From NCBI GenBank assembly GCA_030549775.1, contig CM060173.1, positions 36,034,110 to 36,098,109 of the forward strand: a stretch of DNA of 64,000 bases, written 5' to 3'. The position numbers and the translations under genes were made by a program. Positions 43,540-56,072 of the stretch are shown piece after piece. How positions within the stretch are numbered: position 1 is the stretch's first letter; each line of letters begins with the position of its first letter. Source of the stretch: Tamarix chinensis (lineage: Eukaryota > Streptophyta > Magnoliopsida > Caryophyllales > Tamaricaceae). The notes under the pieces are model-generated. The model was not told the origin of the DNA and made no database searches. It worked only from the letters and a program-made list of their open reading frames with translations.

Positions 43540-44600
43540 TTTGAATCATCCAACTTCAAGTTTTTTTCTTCTTCTTTAGTCAACTTTATTGTTTATCAAA
43601 CCAAACTCAAAGGTCTTGCATTTGTAAAAGATATTCATCTCTTATCTTAAACATGCTATTTACTATTTATAAAGGTAAAGTGGTCAAACATCAATGGCTG
43701 AGGTCACCTTTTGACTCTAAAAGTCTAGTAAAAACCTTTTAGGGATATTTAAACCATATTTTGGTTAATTATATCCAAAAATTAAATTATTAAAAGATTA
43801 AATTTTGCTTAAGATAATTAAGGCATCATTAGTTTTAATGTCTCAAAGAATGTGTGAAGAGTGTGAAGAGCAAGAAAGATAATATGCACCAATTTTGTTA
43901 TAAAAATTATAAGGATCGTTATGGTATGATTAGATCTTAGATCAAACCTCAAAATCATTAAAACACCCAAATCATTCCTAAAGACCTAAACCTCACTTTT
44001 GCAAATGAACTTAGATTTTGATAAGTCATTCAAAACTTGATTATTACTAAACATAATATGCACTAAATTTGTTCTAAAAATTATAAGAATCATTATGGTA
44101 TGATTAGATCTTAGATCCAAAGCAACATGATATCATCAATTTAAAAAAAACACCAAAAAGATAAAAAAAATCAAATCCATAAATCTACCACAAGACGCAT
44201 TAAGCAACCAAAACTTCTAATTTATGCATATATAGAGTAAAACCATAGTTCTTATCTTCAATATAGCTTTAAAGAGAAATAAAGATGAAGATTCAAGTCC
44301 AACATAATTATTCCAAAAACCTAAAAAATATCTATAAAAATTTAGAAATAAACTTATAGAAAAAGGTTAGAAATGAAGGAGAACTAAAGGAAAAGAAGAA
44401 AGAGCCAAAAGGGAAGAATTATGGAAGTTTGAAAGTTAACAATGGGGGACAATGAAGATGGTGATAGATAGTAATATTTTAGGGAATAAGAAGAGGGTCT
44501 TTCAATGGAGATATAAGGGAAAAGAAGGGAGGGTAAAAATGACGAATTTTGAGGTCATGGGGGTAAAATGGTAAGTTTGGTTAAAACTTAATTATTATGT
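43540..44600. other. Unassigned; contains a direct repeat
   Basis: No gene is visible. A block of about 75 bp from ATAATATGCAC.AATTTTGTT to GGTATGATTAGATCTTAGATC occurs at about 43880-43955 and 44050-44125. Near 44550-44575 is GGGGGTAAAATGGTAAG, like the unit of the 27-bp array at 38920. Confidence 0.5.
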
Positions 44601-46782
44601 TATAAATGATTAGTATCAGTAGTTTTTAAGCACTAACACTTCTTCTATTGATTAATGCTTCTGTGGTGGATTGTTCTTTGTTAAGAGAACAACAAGTTTT
44701 CCTTAATGTTCCTGTTACCAAATAAGAAGTTAAGGTTGTTGTCTTCTCTATAGGAGACACTAAGCCTCTTAGTGTGGATGGATTTACTATAGGTTTCTTT
44801 AAAGCAAGTTGGGATATCATGAGTTGCTTTTGACAGTAAGGGAATTCTGTTCAACTAGTTTTATGCCCGATAAAGTGAAAGTTACTACTTTATCTTTGAT
44901 TCCTAAGAAACGAAATGCCCAACAAGTTTATGAGTTTAGGCATATTGCATGTAGTATTGTTCTTTATAAGGTTATCTCAATGGTTCTTACACATAGATTG
45001 CAAGACATCATGTCCTCAAGTATTAGTCCAACACAAAATACCTTTATCAAAGTAGGAGTATTAGTGAGAATGTCCTTCATGCTCATGAGTTAGTAAGGAA
45101 GTATAAGCTCAGAGGTATTCCCCTTACTGCATGCTGAGACTTGATCTCCATATGGCTTATGACATGGTCATCCAGTCTTTTCTTCAAAAGTTGCTTTTGC
45201 TTTATGGTTTTCCATTCCCATTTGTAAGTTTGTTAATGCCCTATCTATCTTTTGATTCCTTCTCTCTTATTTGCAATGGTGTGTTAACAAGACCTTTTAA
45301 AGCCAATAGAGGGTTGAGACAGGGCAATCCCCTCTCACCCTCTATGTTTGTGTTGGTTATGGACTATCTTAGTAGGTGCCTCAGGATATTGTGGGCTAAC
45401 CCTACTTTTAGGGCTCATCCTAGGTGTAAAGCTTTGAAGATTTTTAATTTATGCTTTGCAGATGATATTACATTGTTCATCTATGGAGATGTTGCTACTG
45501 TGAGATGCATGATGGACGTGTGTGCTTCTTTCTCAAGGCTTTTATTGCTGGGGCTGAGTCTAAATAAATGCACCATTTATTTTGGTAGTGTTGATTGTAT
45601 TGTTAGAAATGATATTATCAATCTGTTAGGTTTTTAGAATGACGTTTTTCCAGTTACTTATTGCCTCTTTCTTCCTCTAGAACCTATGCTAGAGAAACTT
45701 ACTGGCAGACTAAGGCATTAGAGCACCATCTACCTCTTATATGCTATTCGATTACAGCTCATTAGGTATGCATTTTTTAACATCCAACTTTACCTCAGCC
45801 AGGTCATCTTTCTCTCTAAGAAGGTGTCCCATCAATTTGTAAACCTTTGTAGGAACTTCTTGTGGGCAGGTAAAATGGCATCAAGGAGGAGAGCTTTGAT
45901 ATCTTGGGAACAACTTTGTTTTCCCAAGGATGAGGGTGGCCTCAGGTTGCTGAGTCTTGGAGTGTGGAATTTTTGTGCTTTAGGAAAGCTTCTATGGCAT
46001 ATTACCATTAAAAAGGGATAATTGTGATTTATTTAAAGCATGCTTCTATATGGGAGTATACTCCTACTACATATACATCGTGGTTGTTTCAGAAGATCCT
46101 TCATATCATACTTGTGTTAGATGGTTTTTTTCAACATTGCATGGCGGATGAGATTACTAATTATAGTATTCAAGCTGCATATAAGGCAGTGAGACGGAAG
46201 CAAAACAAGTAGAGATGGGCAAGGTTGGTCTAACTTTCACTTAATATTCCAAGGCACAATTTTTCCATGTGGTTAGCCATGCAAGATAGATTGCTTACTA
46301 AGGCCTAGATGCTAGATAATGGCTTTCATGTTAATAATTCTTGTGTTTTTTTTTCCAGCACCAAATTGAGGATAGAGACCATTTATTTACACAATGCCCT
46401 TTTACTAGTACCATTTGGAGGAGGATTAGAGTTGTTGCAGGAAGAAGAGATACTTTAGTGGATTGGCAGCAAGAGGTTCGCTCACTAGTTTTCTGGTCGA
46501 GGCAAGAGAGTTCTAAGAAGCATGTTTTAGGTTCTCTCTTTGTGATGTTGTGAATGTGTGGCATGAGAGAAACTTGATAATATTCTATAATTGTTCTAGA
46601 GACACTTCCCCTCTATTCAAGGTAATTATCATTTCTGTTACTAAGAGATTATCCCACCCTCTTTGTAAAGCTCGAGTTTCTATGTGGGCTCATTTGCTTG
46701 ATAGCATAGTGTGCTGATCTTATTAGGTTGTACTTGCACTTTCATTTAAGTAATATACTTCTACTTATCATGAAAAAAAATT
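44600..46782 (+). mobile_element. 5'-truncated LINE (L1-type non-LTR retrotransposon)
   Basis: The plus strand carries only the RT C-terminal two-thirds and the zinc-ribbon tail, ending in ATCATGAAAAAAAATTT (46772-46788), a short poly-A. ORF1 and the endonuclease are missing, as in most LINE copies truncated during insertion. The RT frame has many stops. A clear target duplication was not found. The two LINEs in this window share the same domain plan but differ at most residues, so they are different families or old copies. Confidence 0.85.
44640..46560 (+). pseudogene. LINE reverse transcriptase and zf-RVT remnant
   Basis: Pieces in order: VDGFTIGFFKASWDI (usually APGPDGFT), TLSLIPKK, FRHIACSIVLYKVISMVL (usually RPIS.CN..YK). 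Then LRLDLHMAYDMV (catalytic D; usually KIDIRKAYDSV), NRGLRQGNPLSPSMFVLVM and CFADDITLF (the catalytic DD is retained) at 45131-45480. FLWAGKMASRRRALISW and GGLRLLSLGVWNFCALGKLLW lie at 45850-46005. EDRDHLFTQCPF, the zf-RVT signature, is near 46370. Stops at 45094, 45637 and elsewhere show it cannot encode a full enzyme. Confidence 0.88.
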
Positions 46783-48051
46783 TATATAAGATATTATGGT
46801 GTAAAATATTAAGAAAATGGAAGGGGGTGGCTCATCAAAAGGGGGAGAGGATGAGTGACTGATATTCATTCCAATATCAAATCAGGGGTGGAGATTAAAT
46901 GGATAAATATTAGGATAAAATATAAGAAGAAAAATTTGAGGATGTATACGCATCCAAAAATTGTAAAACCTATTGTACATGATTTTTTTAAGTTGTGAAA
47001 ACCTCAAAACACTAAAATATACTAATATTCAAAGTTTCTTAAAATTTAGATATCTAAAAGGGTCATCTTGGGACTTAAGATATGTTTAAAATACATCGAT
47101 ACGATGAATAATATCATTTTATCAGTGACTCAATTTAGTATTTTGAAAGATTTTAAGGAGACTTTGAAAGTCATGAGAAATCAAAAAATCCACATTAAAT
47201 AAGAGTTTTGAAAAAGATTGAAGTTAAAAGCAATATAGAGTTGTAGAAAGTGGGGCTTACATATGTATCATATAACTACAAGATATATATTTATACTATA
47301 AATTATATGTATTATATTATGACACTAAACTAAAGGTGTATTCAAATGCGTATTATATATATATATCCACACTATATAATATGCATACTGTATTATTAAA
47401 AAACAATTTCTCCTTGCCTATATCAATCATATATCTAAAATCATTCAAAGAGAGCAATTGAAATTAGAAATAATTTAAAATCCAAAAGCCAAAATCAACC
47501 AAAATAATCCTAAAGAAGGCATTCAATAAAAATAAAATTTGAAAATCAATAATACATATCATTCAAATGTTTTCCCAACTACATTATAGATTTCTCTACA
47601 CCTTTACCACAAATTGGACTAGAAGACGATTCCATTCAGAAGATTAATCCTTTCTCCTTGCCTATAATTAACAAAAGCAAGGAGCAAGTTTTAGTAAAGA
47701 TTAATTTAGGTTTTAGTTGGCCAGAAAGTACCATCATTTTGTTTCACTCTCTCGCCCAACAGCTTGCATCTATTATTTTTCTGTCTTTAATTGATCTTAT
47801 GGGGGAATGTAGTAAGGTCCCATGGCAATACTTCAATTTTTTTTATTTGGTACTTCTTTACCAAATTATATAAGGAATTTTTACCAAATAGGACAAACGT
47901 GGCAGCTACATACTATAATACTATCATTAGCATCAAAGGAAGGACAATCCATCTCCTTCAAATTATTCACTATTCTCATAAGTTCGAAATGAAATGCTCC
48001 TCTAATACAAATGAAGCATCTCTCTTCCTGCAAATCCTTTCGTCCAAGAGC
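46783..48051. other. AT-rich sequence; right part may be the 3' end of the adjacent pseudogene
   Basis: No coding family is recognised. 47570-48051 directly follows (on the minus strand) the stop of the isocitrate dehydrogenase remnant and could be its old 3' untranslated region. The two open frames at 47658-48063 on plus show no domain. Confidence 0.4.
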
Positions 48052-48905
48052 TTAAGGTTTTGATTTCAAAGTATGGCATACGACATCAATGAATTCCTTA
48101 GTTTTCAAGTACATTTCCCATGATAGCCTGCCATACATCATACAACAAACAAGTGAGATGAGTTGAGACTAAGGATATTTAGGATAAGGAGACTGAACAT
48201 AGAACTAAAAGAAGAGTTGTTTCCCACTTTGGTCCATGAACGAGAATTGCAAGATCCTTGGTCATTTTCCTTGATGAATCGACAAAAGCTCTAATGGACT
48301 GAAAAATTATAGCCAATTAAATATAGATATCAGCAATAAATAAATAAATAAAGGGAGAAGGGGAGAATAAGAAATAAACCACACAATAGAGCAAAGTAAT
48401 TACCTCATCTGCATTATACATAGCCAACACAACTCCCGGACCTTTAAAGTCATAGACATCAAGGTCCATAGGCTTCGAGCCATTTTATGGGAATGTATGA
48501 AGCAAATTATCACTCAAGTAATGCGAAAATTCTTTTACTCACCACTACCCAACATTATGAACTCACAATCAACACAAAAAGTAAGAATCAACTAACTAAA
48601 TACCGTCTTAAGCTTTCCAGGCCCATCTATCACTATGTCAGTGGCCAGATATTGATCACCAAATGCATGTTTGCCAATGCAAATGGGTTGTTTCCATCCT
48701 ATGAATGGGGGAATAATGTTAAATACAAGGCAAGGAATGAAAGCAGGAAACATGAATACTATTTGTCAGCAACTTGATCAAAAAAAGGAGGAAATTGATA
48801 GCTAAATTAGAAGAAAGGATAATTAACATACCAGGAACAATTCATGGAATATTCTTACACAGAATAGGTTCACAAAAAACAATACCTATGGAGCCCAATA
48901 CATTG
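48052..48905 (-). pseudogene. NADP-dependent isocitrate dehydrogenase fragment (C-terminal exons)
   Basis: Intact relatives convert isocitrate to 2-oxoglutarate with NADPH. I read short exons on the minus strand: about 48905-48832 (EPILCKNIP, stop, IVPG), 48698-48604 ([25 protein letters not shown]), about 48474-48404 (MDLDVYDFKGPG, LAMYNADE), 48298-48228 (SIRAF, KMTKDLAILVHGPK) and 48127-48052 (YLKTKEFIDVV, ending TAA at 48054-48052). These match successive parts of plant ICDH (NIPRLVPGW, GRHAFGDQY, GVALAMYNTDESIRAF, KMTKDLALLIHGPK, YLNTEEFIDAV). GT-AG introns are retained, so it is not a processed copy. It is broken by a CGA to TGA change at the NIPR position and by an exon fusion that skips about 120 residues (SIRAF straight to KMTKDLA). 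The N-terminal half is missing. Confidence 0.85.
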
Positions 48906-48959
48906 GATTTATTTGAAATCTTGGGTCAAAAGAGATTAATTGGGCTAAATAAGTGGTAA

Positions 48960-49154
48960 CATATTTATGCATGGATTAAACCCAAATTAATAAAGGACAA
49001 GGAGGTCATTAATTAAAGTTTAATGATGCACATGAGTAGCACATGAATAATGTGATTAAGGCTAAAATATCTCTTCTCTTTTATTGGCTTAGTTTGTTAA
49101 GATTTTATGCTAGTTTTTATTTTCATTAGGTATAGGTGTGGGTATGGGGCTGAT
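48960..49154. other. Unassigned spacer
   Basis: AT-rich DNA between the isocitrate dehydrogenase remnant and the next LTR. Nothing is recognised in it. Confidence 0.5.
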
Positions 49155-49616
49155 TGATGTGTTATGTATTACTTTTTATCCTTAATTAGTTTATATTATC
49201 TTTGTATGAGGATGTTAATTAACGAGGTGCTAATTAGCTATACATTACCCTAACTCATCACATTGGCCTAATGCAGAACTTTGAGTTGTCGAATATAAAT
49301 TTTAGTTTTAAGCTAATTTCCATGTGAATTCAATTTCCCCTCAATTATATGGAGTAATAATTAGAAACTATCTTCATTAATATCTGCATCTTAATTAAGA
49401 GCAGTTTGTGAGTGTTCTATAACTCTCAAATACATAAAATAACACCCGAGCATCCAGACCCTATCAATATACGCGACATCTATACCCTTAATTATCATCA
49501 TCATCCTTAACCATTCCATTAATTACACCTGGCCACACTAAGAAACGAATTTAGCCAATTAATCAAACGAAGCACAAATCTTGCAATTCAACACAAATGC
49601 TTCTAGCCACACATCA
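49155..49616 (+). repeat. 5' LTR (462 bp) of a deleted gypsy element
   Basis: The ends TGATGTG and CACATCA are perfect inverted repeats. A tRNA-Met primer site follows four bases later. No second copy is seen in the window. The outer edge is chosen by the inverted terminal match. Confidence 0.7.
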
Positions 49617-49620
49617 ATTT

Positions 49621-49632
49621 TGGTATCAGAGC
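49621..49632 (+). other. tRNA-Met primer binding site
   Basis: TGGTATCAGAGC, an exact match to the usual plant retrotransposon primer site, four bases inside the LTR end. Confidence 0.9.
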
Positions 49633-49691
49633 AAGGCTATTCATTGAAGCATCAACCTTGAGAGATTTTCATTCGTTGAAGGCTTTCAACA

Positions 49692-49806
49692 TGCAAACCA
49701 ACATGTTTAAGGTCTTGATGGATGAAATTAAACAAATTAGAGTTGAGAAAAAAGCAACAAAAATGCAAGTGGAACAATTATTCGAGGCACAAGAACAGCT
49801 TGAGTA
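49692..49806 (+). pseudogene. Gag N-terminal stub
   Basis: The first ATG after the primer site opens MQTNMFKVLMDEIKQIRVEK and a coiled-coil-like Lys/Glu/Gln-rich stretch, ending in a stop at 49805. Many Ty3/gypsy gag proteins begin with such a helix. The rest of the element is absent. Unrelated sequence follows and then a reversed LTR at 50003. Confidence 0.5.
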
Positions 49807-50002
49807 ATCCCAAGAATACAACTTTTCTGGTTACAATTTTTAGTACTTTAAACTCTAATATTCATATTAAGTCATTTAATTCCATCAAAATAGATAATAA
49901 TTCACTTATTAAAAAAATGTGGAAAATAATAGATGAATTATTCTTTAAGAATGTAAGATCTTTTGTCTTGTTTCTTAGAGTAGAAATGATGTTTGAAGAT
50001 AA

Positions 50003-50484
50003 TGTAGTGCTCGGTTGAGAAGGTTCCAACTTGATATTGATCTTCCCTAAGATCAACTCAATTCTAAAGAGAAACCACAAAGTTTTCTCTAGAGAACAAT
50101 ATCCTTGAAGGGGAAGGAAGAATTTAAAAAATTCTTGAACTTTATTTCACTAGATTCATTAGTGATTTACAACTTGACATTACATGCATATATATACACA
50201 TGTAGGCCTTAGTTCCTCTTTACTAACCAAGCCCAACCAAACCGGTCTAGCTAGATTAACTTAGTTAAAATAAAGAGAAAAACTAATGCATTACAAGCCT
50301 ATATTATAAATATAATGATCTACAATTACAAGTTACAAGACATTACAAAGTTTACATAAAATATCAAAGCTAAACAAGAACCTAATCATGTAATACGTGC
50401 AATAATCATATAATCAAGCTTCGTGTCTTGTAGCTTTACCTTCTATGCAACTTTGCAATCCGTGTCTTATCATTACCTTGTACA
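50003..50484 (-). repeat. 3' LTR (482 bp), minus strand
   Basis: On the minus strand it runs TGTACAAGGTAATGATAAG...CCGAGCACTACA. It is the relative of 43036-43539 and, like it, follows the pol C-terminal tail (50680-50485). Confidence 0.75.
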
Positions 50485-50680
50485 CTAGGATATCTTTGGT
50501 GAATTCTTATTCTTAGAAACATATATAATACCCGCAAAATTACTTAATAAGATATTATTAGCACTAGGGTTAGTATTAAGTTTTTCAAGAACAATTGACA
50601 CCATCTCCAAGTATGCTAACTGTTGACCTTTAAAAATAGAAGATTGAGAATGAGATGCTCCTACATCATAAAATGTATTA
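50485..50680 (-). pseudogene. Pol C-terminal tail fragment
   Basis: The minus-strand frame reads ASHSQSS, KGQQLAYLEMVSIVLEKL, ANNILLSNFAGIIYV and SKNKNSPKIS, ending in a stop just before the LTR. The tail after the integrase at 42860-43035 matches (KGKELAYWEVVPIVLEQL). It is the last part of the polyprotein of this family. The upstream pol is lost. Confidence 0.7.
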
Positions 50681-50721
50681 ATTATATTAACTAACATATA
50701 TTGGCATTTATAATTTTTCAT

Positions 50722-51373
50722 CTTATATATAATTAATTTTAACGTTCTAATATTTGATTATATATTATAGTTCATTTTTTTTCTACTTATTAATTCTGTT
50801 AACATATACATATTAAATTCTTAATAATTTTAATCATATATAGTTAGTATTAACTTACTAATATTTTATCATGTATTATATTTTTTAATCCTTCAATATG
50901 TGATATCTATATTAAGTTTTGTAATGCAATCATGATAGATATTAATTTATTTTCTTAACTTATTAATTCTATTAACTGAAGATTTTTATCATCGCTATCC
51001 ATATAGACATACTAACAACACCAAAAACCATATCACCATGTATTTAATAACAAATCCAAACCTAAAATTAATATATGACACATCATAAAAATCATATGTG
51101 ATCAACATAATTTTAAAATTATCAAAAAAAATTCTAAATTAATATATTATCTACACGAGAAAGAAAAATTAAGAAAAATATGTCCATATGAATATAAAAT
51201 ATCCACACAAATAATCACCAATGTCTAAATTAATAAAATTTTATCCAAAAACGTTATATTCTATATATTATTAACAAAAATAAAATATAAATAAATAGAA
51301 AATTAAATTAATTAAATATTAACATAGGTCAAAACATAATTACTGCAAGGAGAAAGGAAGTAAGAGGCAATAG
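50722..51373. other. AT-rich spacer, nothing recognised
   Basis: Very AT-rich, with TATATAT and ATTAATT runs. No gene or paired repeat is seen. Confidence 0.5.
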
Positions 51374-53400
51374 TGTAGTACCTGATTTTTCAAAACCCTA
51401 GCATGTTTAAAATCTTATTTATTTAAGAAAAAAAATATATGATTTTGAATATTTTATTAAATCTTTTATTAAATTAAAACCCTAGTTTATTTTTAAGATA
51501 CTTTGTTTCCATTTCTGAACATTTTCTCACAAGTTCACTTCTACAAGATTTATAAGCGAGTGTTGGATATTAAACTTATTCTAGATCATTATAATTCTTT
51601 AATTTTTGGATTCCTTTGCTTTTTCTAAGATTCCTAGGCCATTTTAAAATTTTAGTCGATCATCTCTAGAAAAAATATAAGTAATGTTCGATTATCCCTA
51701 CTTTGACATTTTAAGCATTGACACAACCCTCTTTAGCTATTCAAAATTATTAAAAAAAATGGGGATTACTATATTTTAGTGTTACTAAGTTTAAAATTCT
51801 TTAAAAAACTCTGTTAATAATTTTATAAGTTTTGGACTGAGTTAGATAATTTTAGACAAGTATAGTTCGTTAAATTCAATTTTACTTCTTCAATCTTATC
51901 CTAATTTTTTGATATTGCATCTCAACTTTCCATGTGTCAACCTTAGCCAAAAAATGGCCATGATCATCCAAAAGGTGGCAGAATTCCATTAACATATGCA
52001 CACACATGCACACACAAAATATCAAACCTTATAAGTTACCATAATAAACTTAATATATTTTCTAATTTACCAACTTACCTCCTTCACTCTTACACTTGTC
52101 ATGATCTTTCTAATTTCATTTTTCTTCTCCTTCTCCAACAAATTCTCCTCTTTCATCCTCTAATTTTTTGGCCCATTCTTCCATTTTCCACCATGGAGGA
52201 TGATTAATATTGCTTCCAAATTTTGAAGATAATATGATCTTTTCTTTCCTATGTGATCCTACCTTCTTTGATTATGATTTTGTGAGCTTCTTCCTCTTAT
52301 ATTTTTAAAGGTTTTGTCTAGGATCATGAAGGCTTATGGAAGAGTTGTTTTGGTCTTTAAATTCTTCTTATATTTTTCTAAGTTAGAGATTAGATTGTAT
52401 GTAATATCTCCTTACTTCATATAAGCATGTTTAATTTTGTGAAATTGATGATTTATTCCATGTTTGGTGAAGTTATAGGTTGTAGTCTAAATTTTGGGGG
52501 TCTTTATTATTTTGGTATTTTTTTAAATTGATGATACCATGTAGATTATAATAATGTTTTATTTTTTATGGAAGATTTGTGTGATTTAGGTGTTTTTGAT
52601 TTTTTAGGTGTCTTTTGAAATTTACTATACCATGTTGTAGCTTGTAATTTGTAGGTGATTTTTCTTATTTAACATGTTTTTATTAGAGTATGTTTGGGTG
52701 CTTTGATTCTTGGTTGAAATTATTAAAGGTTTATAAGGTGAACCATAACACTAAAGAAATTTAGGGGGAATATGAATTCCAACTTATATAGGATGATAAT
52801 CACATACTCTCTAACCATAACACTCAGATTTATTCTTCTCATAGTACATATGCAAGTTGGGTCTAATGTTTAGATCCATAAAATCACACATTTTGATTAT
52901 ATTTTGAATGTTCATGGCTGCCAAGTCTCATCCCAAGAAAATGTTCAAAAACATTCTTCTCAACATGCATCATATTCAAGTTATGTTTAAAAGGTAGTTG
53001 ATGACCAATACCGGAGCTCATAAAATATACTCTTATTCCTCTAATTCAATTCATTGACGTATCTCTTCCACTTCAAACATAGTATGTATTCATGCTTAGT
53101 TGACGGGTAATATATAACATGGATCAACTACATCAAATAATCATCAATCGGTATCCTTTAGTGTTGCTGGAACATTAACCAACATTTTTAATTTTGACAT
53201 CAAAATCATGCTGATTGGATAATTATTGTAATCACGTGTCAAGTGATCATATTTAGTCTCAAGTTCGTTCGTTCAAGATGAGACCTATTGTATATATTTG
53301 AATGTCAAGTCCCTAATTCATTCACTAAGTGCTCTAAATCTTAAGGTTGTGATAATCTTCTTATTTATGTAAAATTAACATGCTAAAATGACGTTTTTCC
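51374..53400 (+). repeat. Probable decayed giant LTR, 5' part
   Basis: TGTAGTACCTGATTTTTCAA (51374) resembles the TGTAATACCCCATTTTTCAA start at 29983. An AT-rich stretch and then a pyrimidine-rich stretch (52075-52195) follow in the family's order. No GTGTTACA end was found, so extent and membership are uncertain. Confidence 0.35.
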
Positions 53401-53979
53401 CAAGTCAAATTTGAGTTAAAAAAGTCACACATAATATCACCAAGCCAAAACGTTTTATTTTAAGCTTCATTTTGGCTTCCTCAAGCTGAGATCAAGTGCA
53501 GCACAAAGCCATGAAATTTAGCTAGCACATACAACCAAGAAAAAAATCAGCCAACCAACAGCAGCCGCAAGTATCACCTACCGAGACCTGTGTGTGGGGA
53601 CCCTTATAGGGAGTTGTTTGGCACAAAAATATCAAGGAGTACAAAAAGCATTAACTTGAAAGAAAGCTCAAAGTCAGAAATACACATTTTCTATGGCTCA
53701 TTTGCAGCCCTTAGAATGAAAATGTATACCACCAACTGCATCAGCCATTAGCTACATTTTTGGCCAGCTTGTTAGGGACACCTTTGGCATAAAAATGTAG
53801 GGAAAGGGACATGAAGCAACAAGGAAAATTTATTAGATAATTTGTGCAGAAAAGGTATGCAAATCATATTCGTTTTGTACTATTAGGACAACACTCAAAA
53901 GGGTTAGTTGTACTTTAGCTTCCTAATGATATTTTTAGCTAGTTAACTAGTGAAAATTGTCTAAATTATATTGTAAGGG

Positions 53980-54440
53980 AATGAGAGGGTGTATGATGGT
54001 TGAAATTCTGGTCATACGACCCGTGATAGTTGATTTAGTTAAACATTAAACAAGTTAGTTAACTCCCATTTTGTAACTACTAGTTTGACTTTAACCAAAA
54101 TAGTCCCCTTTAGTTTTTGGATAGTTAATATGTATCTAAATCAGGCCATAGAAGGTCATTTTGGTCTTTTTGTAACTCAAAGGACCTAACATTTATTTGC
54201 CTCATATTTTTCCTCCCTTATGGTGAGATGCACCTTCAAACTTAACTGAAGAGTTTGATTGATTATCTTCTTCAAATCTTACTTTTTTTTTATCTCAAGA
54301 GTTGAAGACCTGAGTGGTAGACGTGAGTATATGACTTTAAGGTGTAATTAAGTTTATATTTTCCTCTTCTTCAACCTTTATTTCTATTTTTAATTTTAGT
54401 GGCAATTATCATAATCCACCATGTTCCTAGCATGACATAA
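53980..54440 (+). repeat. Diverged relative of the smaller LTR
   Basis: TCTCAAGAGTTGAAGACCTGAGTGGTAGACGTGAGT (broken here by small changes) at 54292-54325 and TTTTAGTGGCAATTATC near 54395 parallel CTCAAGTGTTGAAACC, GGTAGTTGTGAGTG and TTTAGTGGTCAATTATCCC in the LTR at 56073. The edges are undefined. Confidence 0.35.
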
Positions 54441-55483
54441 TTTGTATTTCTTATGCATCATTTAGGGAGGGCTTCGCTTCTCAACTTTATTATCAAATTA
54501 TTTAATCTTCTTCCATGAATGATTAATTGGGAGAAATCATTGATGGTTAATGCACCTTGTCTTACATCTCAGCCTTACAAAATTAGTGCCATCATTATAA
54601 TATGGGAATGCTTTATACCTTGTCCAAATCACCCGGAGAGAATTAAACTAACAAGAAAATCATTAATGGTCCACAAAACTATCGCACCCATTTGATGATC
54701 ACAATTTCATCATTAATTTTTACAAGTTTGAGAGCCACACAACTATCCTTAATCATCTAACGAAACCTATCTGTGAAATTCATGCAAGCCATACAAGCCA
54801 TGCAAGCCATGCAAACCTTATCAACTCCATCTTTTGTACCATCCATAAACTACCCAAAAAGAAGGAACCTAAGCCCAAGTTTTTTAAAGCTCCCCCCATC
54901 TTTTTTATCTATTTTACATTAATATTTTATCCTAAAAATACACCAAAAATGCAGCCCATCTGCACCCTTAGAAGCCACACAAATCAGCCACAAGTATCTT
55001 TCATGTTGAATGTTAAGTCATTTTAGACTTGTGAAGAACAATATAGATTTGGGGAAGAATAAGGAAGGATATAAGATATTTATTTATACTTTTTGTTACT
55101 TACAAGATTAAAAGGATCTTTATCTCTTTCTTTTTGAATATTATGGTTGTTATATGAGTTAGAACATGTGTTAATGGATGATACAAACTCAAAATCTTCT
55201 CAAACTTCCACCCAATGACACTCTTTTGGTTTCTTATTTTCTATCTAAATACCAAGAGATTATTCTTCAAATATCAAGTGTAAGAGTTTAAAGATTTTTC
55301 AAATATCCTTTAAGAGTTATCAAAAATTTTAAATTTTAGGTGGTTCTTGCAAGCATTGATTTAAGGGGTTAACAAGAATAAATTTTTATCCACTCAAACC
55401 TCCCCCATTTATTTCTTTGTTTCAATTGTTCTAAGGGATTTTAGAGCACAAACATCTAGCAACACTCAAGTTGGATCTCATAT
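54441..55483. other. Unassigned AT-rich DNA
   Basis: A short array ACAAGCCATACAAGCCATGC / AAGCCATGCAA lies at 54785-54815. No coding sequence is recognised. Confidence 0.45.
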
Positions 55484-55897
55484 TGATGCATATGCTAAAC
55501 AAGTTAGCACATGCTTAATAGAAGATGGTGGCTTATGGGATAATTGACCATCGGAAGTTAAAATAGAGAAAAGAGATGAGGAGTATGATAATATTTGATC
55601 TAAGGTAGCCAAAGACCAAACACTCACAACTACCACTCAAGGTTTCAACACTTGAGATAAAATTTATGAGATTTTTCACTCAAAATAAAATTTTCACTCA
55701 ACTTTGTAGAGGGGGGCTTAGGGAGCTTGAAAATCTAATATGTAATTCAGGGGGTAGTGTGTTGCACATTGTGTTGAGGTTATCCATATTTATAGTGGCA
55801 GTTGTGGTTACAAAAATTCCATTATACCCATCCCCTTTACCTACCTAGTTACATTCATACTATTCTTTACAATCTAGTTATCTAATATAAGCTAACA
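55484..55897 (-). repeat. Smaller LTR, reverse copy
   Basis: On the minus strand it runs TGTTAGCTTATATTAG...TAGCATATGCATCA (414 bp), with TATA-like ACTATAAATATGG. It is the inverted counterpart of 56073-56515. A plus-strand frame at 55666-55848 is chance. Confidence 0.75.
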
Positions 55898-56072
55898 ACT
55901 CCTTTATTAATATATTGATCACTTCCCCTTCTTTCTCCTTTGGTGAGTAAGGCTTTCCCACCATAGGAAGGCATGTCCCTTGAGCTTAAGGATTGCAATC
56001 CTAAAGCTCTTATCATCATTATAGCCTTTCCCTTCAAACATCCTAGAGCACCTCAAGCTCAAATGAAAGGCT

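Noticed and set aside
48487..48959. Two adjoining plus-strand frames
   Set aside because: They are shadows of the minus-strand isocitrate dehydrogenase exons and introns.
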